A stretch of DNA of 64,000 bases from an uncultured Pelagibacteraceae bacterium (GTDB lineage: Bacteria; Pseudomonadota; Alphaproteobacteria; Pelagibacterales; AG-422-B15), in NCBI GenBank assembly GCA_902523535.1, contig CABYZQ010000003.1, positions 83,514 through 147,513 on the forward strand, written 5' to 3'. The notes below the pieces were generated by a model. That model worked only from the letters and a program-made list of their open reading frames with translations. It was not told the origin of the DNA and ran no database searches. Position numbers and translations under genes: made by a program. Positions 54,121 to 63,923 of the stretch are shown here, piece after piece. The number at the start of each line of letters is the position of its first letter. Position 1 is the stretch's first letter.

Positions 54121-56580
54121 GTGAGTAAAAAACTTTTATTTTTATATATCATATCGTCAGTAGCAGCAGTTTTTACCATAGTACTTATTGGTGTCACAGC
54201 CAAAGTAATGTTTGGAGGTTTAAGTGTTAATTTTTTAGAGCAAAGAGTTTCGACATACTTGAAGACAGAATATGAAATCAACCTGAAGTCTGATGATTAC
54301 ACATTAATGTACAACGATGATAACGGTATATTTATTGATGTTTTAAAGACAGATTTATCGCTCAATAATGAAGTATCTTTGAGAGCAAACCAAATCAAAA
54401 TTGATTTTGACTTAATTGATCTTTTTTTCAACAAAGAAGATCAGCTACTAACAATAATGATTGATGAGATTGTTATTGAATCAGTTCAGATAAAAAATGA
54501 AATTTTCTTACAGGGAAGTGTATTAGAAATTAGAGGTAATACTCTTAGGAATATGCAGAATTCAAAAATATCTATTTCATCAGCTTTATTGACCGGTGAC
54601 GATATATTTTATGAAAAATTTTATTTTGATTTTACTTATAATTTTCTTGATAGGGAACTAAATATCCTAGGCTTTAATTATGGGGATATATTTATATCTG
54701 GACCAAGTTATATAAAATACAACTCAGAAAAAAAATTGTGGCAATCAAAACTCGAAATTAAAGCAAAAAAAGAACCACTTAGGGCTCTTCTGAAAATAAT
54801 TAATAACACAGAATTAGATAAAGTTGTTTCAGGATTCATTGGCTGGCAGAGTTTTTCAGTAACAACAGAATTTGACTCTATGAATAAATCATTTTTACAA
54901 GATTTTTTTGGAAGAATGAAATTAAATCTTTCTGGTATTTATGAACTAAAAGAAATACTGCCAATAAATAATTTTTATAAAAATTTTGGAAACATTACCT
55001 CTTATAATATAGATATAGAGAGGCTTAATGATCAACTTACAATAAAAATTTTAGATTTTAAAAATGATAAAGTCACTTTCAAAAACGGCAGTTATGTAAT
55101 TATTGATGACAACTTTAAGAATTCAAATGTAAACTTGATAACTTCAGTAAGTAAAAAAGCAGTTATAGATTATATAAAGACATCGATTTCGACAAGAGAA
55201 GGCAATACAAATAGAGCATTAGATTTTTTGAAGAAAAATTTAAATGAAGAAAATAACTTAGTATTAAATTTTAACTTTAATCCATTATCAAATGATATTG
55301 AGAATTCAATTTCAAACTTAAAAATAAAATCACATGGAACTATTAATTCTAATTTTATATTTGATGATAATAAAAATCCAAACTATACATCGGGATCAAT
55401 GAGTTATGATATTCAAATAAATAATTATTTATCAGAAAATTCAATAATAAAAGGCGAGTTAGATTTAACGAATATTAATGCCTTTATCAGGCAAATAAAT
55501 CTAAAAAAATTAGACAACGAAGTCTTAAAAATTAATTTTGATTTAAATATACAAGATAATATTGATAGTGAGATATTTTTTAAATCTATAGATAGTCAAA
55601 TTGAATTAAATGGAAAAATAAGAGTTTCTAAAACAAACCACCTTCATTTAGAATCATTAAAGGTTAATAACAGTGAAAATGTTAAGATTAATATTTCAGG
55701 TGATTTGTCTGAGCGAATATTGAACCTTTTCATTTATGGGGAAATGATAGACTTATCAATGAATAAGATTTCGACTAATAAAAAGATTAAAGAATACTAT
55801 CTTTCAAAAGAGAATTATAAAATAAAAACAGACAAGGCAATCTTTGCAGGCGGAGTGAAAGTTGATGATTTTAAGGCAGGAATATCAAAACAAGGGGAGC
55901 TATTATCAGTAAATATTAGAGCCAATATTAATAATCATACTTTAGATTACTCGCGGGAAAAAGATGAAAAGGCTGATGTTAATCTCATAAGTTCAAGCGA
56001 TATTACACACTTTGTACATAACAATCACCCTGTTAAAAAACTTTTAAGTGATGGGGAGTTAAAGATGAAGTCTATTCGTGATTTGAGTACAATGGATGCT
56101 AGAGTTGATATCGATTTAAAAGATTTTGTGTTAATAAATTCACCTGCTTCATTGAAAATCTTATCACTTCCATCAATCTCAGGTTTAGTCAGTATCGCAG
56201 AAGGAGAAGAAGGCATCCGGTTTGGATACGGTAAAATTAGTTATACTGAAAATGAAAAAATTTTTAATAATATCGATGCATTTGCAGTAAGCGACAGTAT
56301 TGGCTTAGTGATGGATGGCAAAATTAATCGAGAGAAGTCTATAGTTGATATGTCTGGAGAAATAAGTCCTATGTATTTAGTTAATGCCATAATTCAGAAT
56401 GTGCCAATTATTGGGCCCATCATTATTGGTGATGAGGGGGAAGGGCTATTTTCTATCGACTTTAGTTTAAAGGGTGATGTCGACGATCCAGAAGTATCAT
56501 CTAATCCGCTTTCAATAATTAAGCCCCGTATTATTGAAAGAGCACTTGAAAAATTAAACTCAAATCAAGTTATTCAATAG
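54121..56580 (+). CDS. AsmA-like/DUF3971 envelope protein
   Basis: The 819-residue protein starts with GTG (54121), 4 bp after prfB, has one N-terminal transmembrane helix (FLYIISSVAAVFTIVLIGVTA) and a very long extracytoplasmic beta-rich body, the layout of AsmA-like and YhdP-type proteins. The C-terminal region (INSPASLKILSLPSISGLVSIAEGEEGIRFGYG and PIIGPIIIGDEGEGLFSIDFSLKGDVDDPEV) is the AsmA-like/DUF3971 ending. These proteins are thought to form bridge-like grooves that move phospholipids between membranes; that role is inferred by family. Its end overlaps convergent tyrS by 11 bp. Confidence 0.85.
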   Translation: MSKKLLFLYIISSVAAVFTIVLIGVTAKVMFGGLSVNFLEQRVSTYLKTEYEINLKSDDYTLMYNDDNGIFIDVLKTDLSLNNEVSLRANQIKIDFDLIDLFFNKEDQLLTIMIDEIVIESVQIKNEIFLQGSVLEIRGNTLRNMQNSKISISSALLTGDDIFYEKFYFDFTYNFLDRELNILGFNYGDIFISGPSYIKYNSEKKLWQSKLEIKAKKEPLRALLKIINNTELDKVVSGFIGWQSFSVTTEFDSMNKSFLQDFFGRMKLNLSGIYELKEILPINNFYKNFGNITSYNIDIERLNDQLTIKILDFKNDKVTFKNGSYVIIDDNFKNSNVNLITSVSKKAVIDYIKTSISTREGNTNRALDFLKKNLNEENNLVLNFNFNPLSNDIENSISNLKIKSHGTINSNFIFDDNKNPNYTSGSMSYDIQINNYLSENSIIKGELDLTNINAFIRQINLKKLDNEVLKINFDLNIQDNIDSEIFFKSIDSQIELNGKIRVSKTNHLHLESLKVNNSENVKINISGDLSERILNLFIYGEMIDLSMNKISTNKKIKEYYLSKENYKIKTDKAIFAGGVKVDDFKAGISKQGELLSVNIRANINNHTLDYSREKDEKADVNLISSSDITHFVHNNHPVKKLLSDGELKMKSIRDLSTMDARVDIDLKDFVLINSPASLKILSLPSISGLVSIAEGEEGIRFGYGKISYTENEKIFNNIDAFAVSDSIGLVMDGKINREKSIVDMSGEISPMYLVNAIIQNVPIIGPIIIGDEGEGLFSIDFSLKGDVDDPEVSSNPLSIIKPRIIERALEKLNSNQVIQ

Positions 56581-57811
56581 TAACAACTCTAAAGTATTTT
56601 TTTTTGCCAACGCTGATGACAAGTCCATTAGAGTTATTGCGTAGTAATGTGTTAACTGAAAAAAGCTCGTCTTTTATAAGCTCCTTATCAATCTTCACAG
56701 CATTACCGCGTATAAGTTTTCTGCTAGAAGATTTTGAGGATGCAAAATTGGCTCTTAAAATCAGGTCAGAAAGTAGAATTTCATTATCTAATTCTTCTGA
56801 TCTCAGTTTTATCGTAGGTAAATCTGTAGCTAGACCACTATCAGTAAAAATATTTTTAGCCGTCTCTTCAGATTTTTTTGTCTTGTCAAGACCATGAAGC
56901 ATAGCCGTAGCTTCGTTGGCTAATATTATTTTAGCTTCATTAACATTATTAGAATTAATTTTTTCTAATCCTTCAATTTCCTTTATACTAAGATCAGTGA
57001 ATAGTTTCAAAAACCGTATTACGTCACGATCATCTACGTTTCGCCAAAACTGCCAATAATCATACGCAGATAACATATCTTCATTGAGCCATACGGCTCC
57101 TTCTGCAGTTTTACCCATTTTATCTCCATTAGCATTAGTCAACAATGGCGTAGTTAGTCCAAAAGCTTCCTTGCCACTTGCTCTTCTTATTAACTCTACG
57201 CCATTTACAATATTACCCCATTGATCTGATCCACCTATCTGAAGTATACAGTTGTCTCTATTATTTAATTCAAAGAAATCGTAAGCTTGAAATATCATAT
57301 AATTGAATTCAACAAAATTAAGTGACTGTTCTCTATCAAGTCTAATTTTAACACTATCAAAGCTTAACATCTTATTAATTGTAAAATGTTTTCCATAATC
57401 TCTAAGGAAGTTGACATAATTCAGTTTGTCTAACCATTCAGAGTTATCTCTAGTTACCCACTTAGAAACCTCATTATCTGATAAAAGAAATCTATCAAAG
57501 ACCTGTTTAAGGTTTTTTGCATTCAAGTCTATTTCATCATCAGATAATATTTTTCTTGCTTCGTCTTTGCCTGATGGATCTCCTATTCGTGTTGTACCTT
57601 TTCCAATTAGAACAATAGGTGTATGGCCATATTTTTGAAATAGCCTCATTATCATTATTTGAATAAGGCTTCCTACATGCAAGGACTTAGCCGTACAATC
57701 AAAGCCAATATAAAAATTTATTTTATTAGAATTAATTATTTCATTTAAAGTTTCTTCATTAGTGCACTGATTAAGGAAACCACGAAATTTTAATTCTTCA
57801 ATTAATGTCAT
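56570..57811 (-). CDS. tyrS: Tyrosyl-tRNA synthetase
   Basis: The 413-residue class I enzyme has the HIGH-like motif in IGFDCTAKSLHVGSL, the amino-acid pocket QIGGSDQWGNIVNG, the KMSKS-equivalent KMGKT in GDKMGKTAEGAVWLN, and a C-terminal S4 RNA-binding domain (SSRKLIRGNAVKID). It is the bacterial TyrRS of the short-C-terminus type. Divergent from anmK, as in many alphaproteobacteria. Confidence 0.97.
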   Translation of the reverse strand: MTLIEELKFRGFLNQCTNEETLNEIINSNKINFYIGFDCTAKSLHVGSLIQIMIMRLFQKYGHTPIVLIGKGTTRIGDPSGKDEARKILSDDEIDLNAKNLKQVFDRFLLSDNEVSKWVTRDNSEWLDKLNYVNFLRDYGKHFTINKMLSFDSVKIRLDREQSLNFVEFNYMIFQAYDFFELNNRDNCILQIGGSDQWGNIVNGVELIRRASGKEAFGLTTPLLTNANGDKMGKTAEGAVWLNEDMLSAYDYWQFWRNVDDRDVIRFLKLFTDLSIKEIEGLEKINSNNVNEAKIILANEATAMLHGLDKTKKSEETAKNIFTDSGLATDLPTIKLRSEELDNEILLSDLILRANFASSKSSSRKLIRGNAVKIDKELIKDELFSVNTLLRNNSNGLVISVGKKKYFRVVTIE

Positions 57812-57864
57812 TTTATTTTTTTTTCACTAATATATAAATTATTTGCAATGATTATACAAAATAT

Positions 57865-58947
57865 ATGATTAAGAGTAAATTTTTAGCCGTTGGTGTGATG
57901 AGCGGCACTTCTATGGACGGCATAGATATCTCTCTTATTTTATCAGATGGCAAAAAATCTAATAAACATATTAAATCAAAGTTTTATAGTTATAAGAAAT
58001 CTACGAAAACAACCTTATCAAAACTCGTGGATTCGTTCACTGTCTCGAAGCACACATTAGCGCTTCTTAGAGGAGCTGAAGAGTTAGTAACTTTTGAATA
58101 TATTGCAGCACTCAAAAAGTTTCTAAAAGATGAGAATTTATCAAAGATAGATTTGATCGCTTTACACGGCCAAACAATATTTCATGATCCTATAAAAAAA
58201 TCATCTATACAGCTTTGTGACGAAGTTAAAATTAAAGGTGTTTTTAATTTACCCATCGTAAGTGATTTTAGACAAAAAGATTTATCTTTGGATGGGCAGG
58301 GCGCTCCACTTACTCCAATATTTCATAAATTGCTTATGTTAGAACTAAAAATAACCCCACCTTTATGTTTTGTAAATATTGGCGGGATATCAAATATAAC
58401 AGTTATAAACGATAAAGAGCACATTTTTGCTTATGATACAGGTCCCGGCATGTGTCTTCTAGATCAGTATATGTATCTAAAGAAAAAAATTAACTTTGAT
58501 AAAGGTGGCATGCATTCCCAAAAAGGAAAAGTAAATTTAAAAATTCTTAATAAATTAATGAGTGATAAATTTTTTCATAAAAAAAAGAATAAATCTTTAG
58601 ATCGCAATTATTTTCGACTCAATCCGTTTATGAAATTAAATTTTAATGATGCCTGCGCCACAATTTCAGCGGTCACTGCAATCAGTATAATAAAAGAAGC
58701 TAATAGATTTAATGCAAGATATTTAATCGTATCAGGTGGCGGATCAAAAAATAAATATGTGATAAATTTAATGAAGGAGACTTTCAAAGGTAAAATATTG
58801 ACTGCTGATAATCTAAATTTAAATTCAGATTTTATTGAATCACAAGCGTTTGCCTACATAGGCATCAGAAGAATGAAAAATCTTCCAATCTCATTTCCTA
58901 GTACGACTGGTGTAAAATATTCTGTAACGGGTGGCAAGATAAATTAA
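57865..58947 (+). CDS. anmK: Anhydro-N-acetylmuramic acid kinase
   Basis: AnmK converts anhydroMurNAc from peptidoglycan turnover to MurNAc-6-phosphate. The 360-residue sugar kinase has the ATP loop GVMSGTSMDGIDISL, LHGQTIFHDP, VSDFRQKDLSLDGQGAPLTP with the catalytic Asp, VNIGGISNIT, YDTGPGMCLLDQ and SGGGSKNKYV. The C-terminus is standard. Its 3' end abuts the convergent hydrolase gene. Confidence 0.96.
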   Translation: MIKSKFLAVGVMSGTSMDGIDISLILSDGKKSNKHIKSKFYSYKKSTKTTLSKLVDSFTVSKHTLALLRGAEELVTFEYIAALKKFLKDENLSKIDLIALHGQTIFHDPIKKSSIQLCDEVKIKGVFNLPIVSDFRQKDLSLDGQGAPLTPIFHKLLMLELKITPPLCFVNIGGISNITVINDKEHIFAYDTGPGMCLLDQYMYLKKKINFDKGGMHSQKGKVNLKILNKLMSDKFFHKKKNKSLDRNYFRLNPFMKLNFNDACATISAVTAISIIKEANRFNARYLIVSGGGSKNKYVINLMKETFKGKILTADNLNLNSDFIESQAFAYIGIRRMKNLPISFPSTTGVKYSVTGGKIN

Positions 58948-59610
58948 TTATCGATATTTAGAATTCAATTCCCGTTCAATGTACTTTTGTACAACTTTTT
59001 CTAATCTATCTTGTTCGTTATCATAAAAATGATTTGCTCCAGAAATTTCTTCATAATCAACTGTGATATTTTTCTGTGATTTTAGTTTTTCTGCTAATCG
59101 GGCAGTTTCTTCTGGCGCTACCATTTCATCTTTTTTGCCCTGCACGATTAATCCTGAAGCTGGACAAGGTGCTAGAAAATTGAAGTCGTAAAGATTTGGT
59201 TGTGGAGATACACTTATAAATCTCGTAATTTCTGGCCTCCTCATTAACAATTGCATGCAAAGCAATGCTCCAAATGAAAAGCCGGCAACCCAACATTGAT
59301 TTGTATTAGGGTTTTGTCTCTGTATCCAATCTAACCCTGCAGCAGCATCCGCAAGTTCTCCAAGCCCATTATCAAATTTACCTTCACTTTTACCAACGCC
59401 TCTAAGATTAAATCTAAAAATAGAAAAACCTAATGAGTCAAATATGGAAAATAAGTTCATGACTATAGGGTTATTCATAGTTCCGCCATATAAGGGATGA
59501 GGATGAATAATTAGAGCTACAGGAGGATTTAAAGATTGGCCTTTTTTGTACTTGCCAGCAAGTTTGCCATCTGGACCAGTAAAAACCACTTCTTTAACTT
59601 GATTATTCAT
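58948..59610 (-). CDS. Alpha/beta hydrolase
   Basis: The 220-residue protein has an alpha/beta hydrolase core: IIHPHPLYGGTMNN near the oxyanion strand, RFNLRGVGKSEG, the nucleophile elbow AGFSFGALL (Ser112), Asp161 in QGKKDEMV and His194 in SGANHFYDNEQDRL, forming a complete triad. No signal peptide. This family member is often encoded beside the suf/isc regulator in alphaproteobacteria but its substrate is unknown. It diverges from cysE; its start is 14 bp from the IscR box. Confidence 0.85.
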   Translation of the reverse strand: MNNQVKEVVFTGPDGKLAGKYKKGQSLNPPVALIIHPHPLYGGTMNNPIVMNLFSIFDSLGFSIFRFNLRGVGKSEGKFDNGLGELADAAAGLDWIQRQNPNTNQCWVAGFSFGALLCMQLLMRRPEITRFISVSPQPNLYDFNFLAPCPASGLIVQGKKDEMVAPEETARLAEKLKSQKNITVDYEEISGANHFYDNEQDRLEKVVQKYIERELNSKYR

Positions 59611-59623
59611 ATTTAAGGACTAA

Positions 59624-59648
59624 ATAGTTGACTAAAACAGTAGGTTAT
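59624..59648 (+). promoter_or_regulatory. IscR type 1 box overlapping the cysE-iscR-suf promoter
   Basis: The left half ATAGTTGACT (59624-59633) and right half CAGTAGGTTAT (59638-59648), joined by AAAA, match 23 of 25 positions of the E. coli type 1 IscR consensus ATASYYGACTRWWWYAGTCRRSTAT; the mismatches are A for C and T for S in the right half. TTGACT inside it is a good -35 and TATAAA at 59649-59654 a possible -10, so bound IscR would block the promoter of the cysE-iscR-sufBCDS operon. Confidence 0.85.
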
Positions 59649-59711
59649 TATAAATAACCACTGAGACGGTATACTAAATTTGTTATTTAAAATTCAAGGC
59701 TTTTTTTTAAA

Positions 59712-60389
59712 ATGATTAAAATCATTGATTTAATTGACTCTTATATTGAAAGAGACCCAGCGGCAAAAGGAAGGATTGAGGTTTTTTTCACCTCTCCAGG
59801 CTTGCATGCTATTGGAATATATCGCCTGTCTAATTTCTTGTGGTCTTTAAGGCTTCAATTTTTTGCAAAGGTAATATCTTATTTAGGTAGGCTGATTACT
59901 GGAATTGAAATTCACCCTGGTTCAAAAATTGGTGCACGTTTTTTTATTGATCATGGAATGGGAGTTGTGATTGGTGAAACTGCGGAAATAGGTGATGATG
60001 TAACAATATACCATGGTGTAACTTTAGGAGGTATTTCTCCAAATGAAGACAGTGCAAGTCAAAAAGAAAAAAAAAGACATCCAACACTAGAAGATAAAGT
60101 GACTGTGGGATCTGGCGCTCAGATCTTGGGACCAATTACAATAGGGCACAATTCAAAGGTTGGTTCAAATTCTGTAGTTACAACAAATGTTGATCCTAAT
60201 AGAAGTGTAATTGGTAACCCTGCAAGATATACAATAGTTGCTAATTCTACTGGGAAAAAGAAATTTAGAGCATACGGTTTAAGTAAGGGAGATGACAGCA
60301 GGACTGCAATTGTAGGTCAAATTCAAAAAGATAACAAAGAGCTTCAAGAAAGAATTGCAGACTTAGAGAAAATAATAAAGAAAAAGTAA
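59712..60389 (+). CDS. cysE: Serine O-acetyltransferase
   Basis: CysE acetylates serine with acetyl-CoA, the committed step to cysteine. The 225-residue protein is a short form with a small helical N-terminus ([34 protein letters not shown]) and a left-handed beta-helix of hexapeptide repeats: [68 protein letters not shown] and VIGNPARY. The His in IDHGMG is the catalytic base. It is the first gene behind the IscR box, and iscR starts the base after its stop, so cysteine supply is tied to Fe-S assembly. The C-terminus ([19 protein letters not shown]) is charged. Confidence 0.95.
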   Translation: MIKIIDLIDSYIERDPAAKGRIEVFFTSPGLHAIGIYRLSNFLWSLRLQFFAKVISYLGRLITGIEIHPGSKIGARFFIDHGMGVVIGETAEIGDDVTIYHGVTLGGISPNEDSASQKEKKRHPTLEDKVTVGSGAQILGPITIGHNSKVGSNSVVTTNVDPNRSVIGNPARYTIVANSTGKKKFRAYGLSKGDDSRTAIVGQIQKDNKELQERIADLEKIIKKK

Positions 60390-60833
60390 ATGAAAATTAC
60401 ATCTAAAGGAAGATACGCAGTTTTAGCAATGGTCGATATAGCCAAGTTTGGTGAAAATACTCCATGTAACTTGTCTCACGTTTCAGTCAGGCAAAATATT
60501 TCACTTTCATATCTTGAGCAAATTTTTAACGATTTAAAGCGAGCAAATCTCGTTAAAAGCCAGAAGGGCCCCGGTGGAGGCTATAAGCTTAATAAAGAGT
60601 CAAATGAAATTAGAATACTTGATATTTTTAATGCTATCGATGAGCAAATAAAAACTACTGGTTGTGGTAACGACCCAAAATCCTCTTGTTCGGGTACGGG
60701 TAAAAAATGCTTAACGCACAATTTCTGGGAAAATTTAGAGGGTGTAATTGGAAATTATCTAAACTCGGTCTATTTAAGTGATCTAACCGAAGGATACAGT
60801 ATTTCTGGTGAGAGGAGAGCAATAAGTGAATAA
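60390..60833 (+). CDS. iscR: Fe-S cluster assembly regulator IscR (Rrf2 family)
   Basis: The 147-residue protein has the Rrf2 winged helix ([46 protein letters not shown]) and the [2Fe-2S]-ligand cysteines Cys92, Cys100 and Cys107 with His110 downstream, matching IscR spacing. As in E. coli it probably represses its operon when it carries a cluster and releases it under iron or oxidative stress; the upstream type 1 box supports this. It overlaps the GTG of sufB by 8 bp. Confidence 0.96.
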   Translation: MKITSKGRYAVLAMVDIAKFGENTPCNLSHVSVRQNISLSYLEQIFNDLKRANLVKSQKGPGGGYKLNKESNEIRILDIFNAIDEQIKTTGCGNDPKSSCSGTGKKCLTHNFWENLEGVIGNYLNSVYLSDLTEGYSISGERRAISE

Positions 60834-62268
60834 AATAAATAAAGATAATTTTAAGCAAGATGCTTATAAATATGGTTTCGTTACTGAAATTGAAGATGAA
60901 AAAATTCCAAAAGGCCTTAATGAAGAAGTAGTTAAGTTAATTTCTAGTAAGAAAAATGAACCTAATTGGATGCTTGAATGGAGACTAGCTGCTTATGAGC
61001 GCTTGAAAAGCATGGAGGTGCCAAAATGGGCTCGTGCAAATATCGCTGAAATTGATTTTCAAGATTTATATTACTATTCATCACCCAAAGATTTTAAAGA
61101 TAAGCCTAAATCTCTTGAAGAAGTAGATCCTAAGCTTTTAGAAACGTACGAGAAATTAGGAATTCCATTAAAAGAGCAAGAAGCATTAGCCGGTGTAGCG
61201 GTAGACGCTGTTTTTGACAGCGTATCAGTTGCAACCACTTTTAAAGAAAAGTTGAATGAAATAGGGGTCATATTTTGTCCAATTTCTGAAGCAATACAAA
61301 AGCACCCTGATTTAGTTAAAAAATATATCGGCTCAGTAATTCCTGTAACAGATCATTTTTATGCAACTTTAAATTCAGCGGTATTTAGTGATGGATCATT
61401 TGTTTACATTCCTAAAAATGTTAAATGCCCTATGGAACTTTCAACATACTTCAGAATCAATGCCTCAGAAACAGGTCAATTTGAGAGAACACTCATAATT
61501 GCAGATGAAGGTAGTTACGTTAGCTATCTTGAGGGGTGCACAGCTCCAATGAGAGACGAAAATCAACTGCATGCAGCAAATGTTGAATTGGTAGCACTCG
61601 ATAATGCAGAGATTAAGTATTCGACAGTTCAGAATTGGTATCCAGGAGACGAAGATGGTAAAGGTGGGATATACAACTTTGTGACTAAAAGAGGTCTATG
61701 CAAAGGAAAAAACTCAAAAATATCATGGACACAAATTGAAACTGGGTCGGCGATAACATGGAAATATCCAAGTTGTATTTTAAGAGGTGATAACTCAACC
61801 GGCGAGTTTTATTCAGTTGCCATAACCAATAATCACCAGCAAGCAGATACAGGCACTAAAATGATTCATTTAGGCAAAAATACCAAGAGTAGAATTGTCT
61901 CAAAGGGAATATCGGCAGGTAAGTCATCAAATACATATCGTGGTCTGGTTAATTTTCATAGAAAAGCTGAAAATTCTAAAAACTTTACCCAATGTGACTC
62001 CTTGCTTGTAGGCAGTAGTTGTAAAGCCAATACTATTCCTCTTACAGAAAATAATTCTAATACTTCTTCATTGGAGCATGAGGCTACAACTTCTAAAATA
62101 AGTGACGATCAATTATTTTATTGTATGCAAAGAGGTCTTGATGCTGAAGAGGCACAAAGTTTAATTGTTAATGGTTTTTGCAAAGAAGTATTGCAACAAC
62201 TTCCAATGGAATTTGCGGTAGAAGCCCAAAAACTTGTTAGCATAAGTCTTGAAGGAAGTGTTGGATAA
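60826..62268 (+). CDS. sufB: SufB, Fe-S cluster scaffold subunit
   Basis: SufB is the core of the SufBC2D scaffold on which clusters form. The 480-residue protein starts with a GTG inside iscR; no suitable ATG follows until far into the conserved sequence. It has [24 protein letters not shown], the long beta-helix with [56 protein letters not shown], and the cysteine-bearing [13 protein letters not shown]-like core and DSLLVG-C-region. The C-terminal [34 protein letters not shown] is typical. Confidence 0.97.
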   Translation: MNKINKDNFKQDAYKYGFVTEIEDEKIPKGLNEEVVKLISSKKNEPNWMLEWRLAAYERLKSMEVPKWARANIAEIDFQDLYYYSSPKDFKDKPKSLEEVDPKLLETYEKLGIPLKEQEALAGVAVDAVFDSVSVATTFKEKLNEIGVIFCPISEAIQKHPDLVKKYIGSVIPVTDHFYATLNSAVFSDGSFVYIPKNVKCPMELSTYFRINASETGQFERTLIIADEGSYVSYLEGCTAPMRDENQLHAANVELVALDNAEIKYSTVQNWYPGDEDGKGGIYNFVTKRGLCKGKNSKISWTQIETGSAITWKYPSCILRGDNSTGEFYSVAITNNHQQADTGTKMIHLGKNTKSRIVSKGISAGKSSNTYRGLVNFHRKAENSKNFTQCDSLLVGSSCKANTIPLTENNSNTSSLEHEATTSKISDDQLFYCMQRGLDAEEAQSLIVNGFCKEVLQQLPMEFAVEAQKLVSISLEGSVG

Positions 62269-62269
62269 T

Positions 62270-63004
62270 ATGTTAGAAATTAAAAATCTAGACGTATCAG
62301 TTGAAGATAAACAGATCATCAAAAATCTAAATTTAAAAATTGGTCCAGGTGAAGTTCATGCAATTATGGGTCCTAATGGGTCTGGTAAAAGCACAATTGC
62401 ACATACATTAGCTGGGAAGCCTAATTATTTAGTTGAAGCTGGAAATGTAGACTTCAAGAATGAAGACCTTATAGCAAAAGATCCTTATGAAAGATCACTG
62501 CTAGGACTGTTTTTGGCTTTTCAGTACCCCATAGAATTGCCTGGTGTTACAAACGCGTCTTATCTCAAGCAAATTCTAAATGCCCACAGAAAATCTCGTG
62601 GAGAAAATCCAATAGATGCGGGTGAGTTTTTGAAAATACTAAAAGAAAAATCAAGAAACTTAAATATTCCCATGGAAATGCATAGCAGATTTGTAAATGC
62701 AGGATTTTCAGGTGGAGAAAAAAAGAAAAATGAGGTCCTTCAAATGGACTTGCTTGATCCAAGTTTAATCATAATGGATGAGACCGATTCTGGATTAGAT
62801 GTTGATGCACTTAAAAGTACCTCAGAAGCTGTAAATAAGCTGAGAGATGGAAAAAGGTCATTCTTAATAATAACTCACTACTTGAGACTGCTAGAATATA
62901 TCGAGCCTGATCATGTCCACGTTTTTGGCGATGGATCTATAATAGAGTCTGGAGATAAATCTTTGGCTTCAAGAATAGATAATGAAGGGTATGAAGTTAA
63001 ATGA
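62270..63004 (+). CDS. sufC: SufC, ATPase of the Suf scaffold
   Basis: From ATG 62270 the 244-residue ABC-type ATPase begins MLEIKNLDVSVEDKQIIKNL; an upstream in-frame ATG at 62249 lies inside sufB and adds unconserved residues. It has Walker A GPNGSGKST, the Q-loop LAFQYPIELPGV, a signature variant FSGGEKKKNE, Walker B SLIIMDETDSGLD, and the switch His in IITHYLRLL, all normal for SufC. It is placed 1 bp after sufB and overlaps sufD by 4 bp (ATGA). Confidence 0.97.
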   Translation: MLEIKNLDVSVEDKQIIKNLNLKIGPGEVHAIMGPNGSGKSTIAHTLAGKPNYLVEAGNVDFKNEDLIAKDPYERSLLGLFLAFQYPIELPGVTNASYLKQILNAHRKSRGENPIDAGEFLKILKEKSRNLNIPMEMHSRFVNAGFSGGEKKKNEVLQMDLLDPSLIIMDETDSGLDVDALKSTSEAVNKLRDGKRSFLIITHYLRLLEYIEPDHVHVFGDGSIIESGDKSLASRIDNEGYEVK

Positions 63005-63921
63005 AGTCAGTTAGCTCTTTAGATTGTGTCATAGAAATATCTGAAAAGATTAATATTCAGAACCCTTCTGATGAAATAAAGATAAACTGTTCAAACAGTG
63101 AGAGCAGTCCCACTATAGATATTGAAATTAAAAAATCTAAAATCAATAATCGTATTCATTTAACATGTAATGAAAAGCAAGATATCAAAGCTACTATCAA
63201 TCTTCAAATACATGATAATGCTACACTAGAGTTTATAGATGAAGCAAATTATGAAAGTGCTACTGACATTAAAATGAATACCATTATGAGACCAAATGCT
63301 GTATTTGAAATATATAGATTTAACAAATTTAATGTATCAACAAAGAATTCTTTTGTTCACAATTGTGATCTTCAATCTAACTGCATTTTTAGAGATTTTA
63401 ACTTCTCAAATGGCTCAAAAGAAATGTCTAATATTACTAAAATTTCATTAAACGAAAAAAATTCTAAATATATTGGCAGTGGGGTGGTGATTGCAGACTC
63501 TACTAACTGTAAAAATCAACTTGATATTTCTCATATGTCACAGTCTGCTATATCTGATTGTTCTTTCAAAACAGTTTCACGAGGCAAATCTAATGTCACA
63601 TTTAAAGGCAAGGTTTTCGTAGATGACGATTGTTCAGACACGGTATCTAGTCAAATAAGTAAAGGTTTAGTTATGTCTGATGAGTCAAAAATAAATTTAA
63701 CTCCAATCTTAGAAATTAATAATGATGATGTCGTTTGCTCTCATGGAGCTGCTTCTGGTAAACCAGATGATTCAGTACTTTTTTACCTGGCTTCGAGAGG
63801 TATAGAAAAGAGCGACGCAGAAAAATTATATATGCAGGGTTTTCTTAGTGAATTTTTAAATAAAATTGAAAATGTACAAATGCAATCTAAAGCAAGGGAT
63901 TACATTAACCAAAATTGCTAA
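63001..63921 (+). CDS. sufD: SufD, Suf scaffold partner of SufB
   Basis: The 306-residue protein is a short SufD: the beta-helix core (SNVTFKGKVFVDDDCSDTVSSQISKGLVMSDESKINLTPILEI) and the C-terminal helical cap with HGAASGKPDDSVLFYLASRGIEKSDAEKLYMQGFLSEFL match the family. The N-terminal helical region is reduced relative to typical SufD (about 420 residues). It forms a heterodimer with SufB and binds SufC. Confidence 0.93.
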   Translation: MKSVSSLDCVIEISEKINIQNPSDEIKINCSNSESSPTIDIEIKKSKINNRIHLTCNEKQDIKATINLQIHDNATLEFIDEANYESATDIKMNTIMRPNAVFEIYRFNKFNVSTKNSFVHNCDLQSNCIFRDFNFSNGSKEMSNITKISLNEKNSKYIGSGVVIADSTNCKNQLDISHMSQSAISDCSFKTVSRGKSNVTFKGKVFVDDDCSDTVSSQISKGLVMSDESKINLTPILEINNDDVVCSHGAASGKPDDSVLFYLASRGIEKSDAEKLYMQGFLSEFLNKIENVQMQSKARDYINQNC

Positions 63922-63923
63922 TA

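Noticed and set aside
62249-62269. Upstream start for sufC
   Set aside because: It lies inside sufB and adds residues not found in SufC; ATG 62270 gives the canonical N-terminus.
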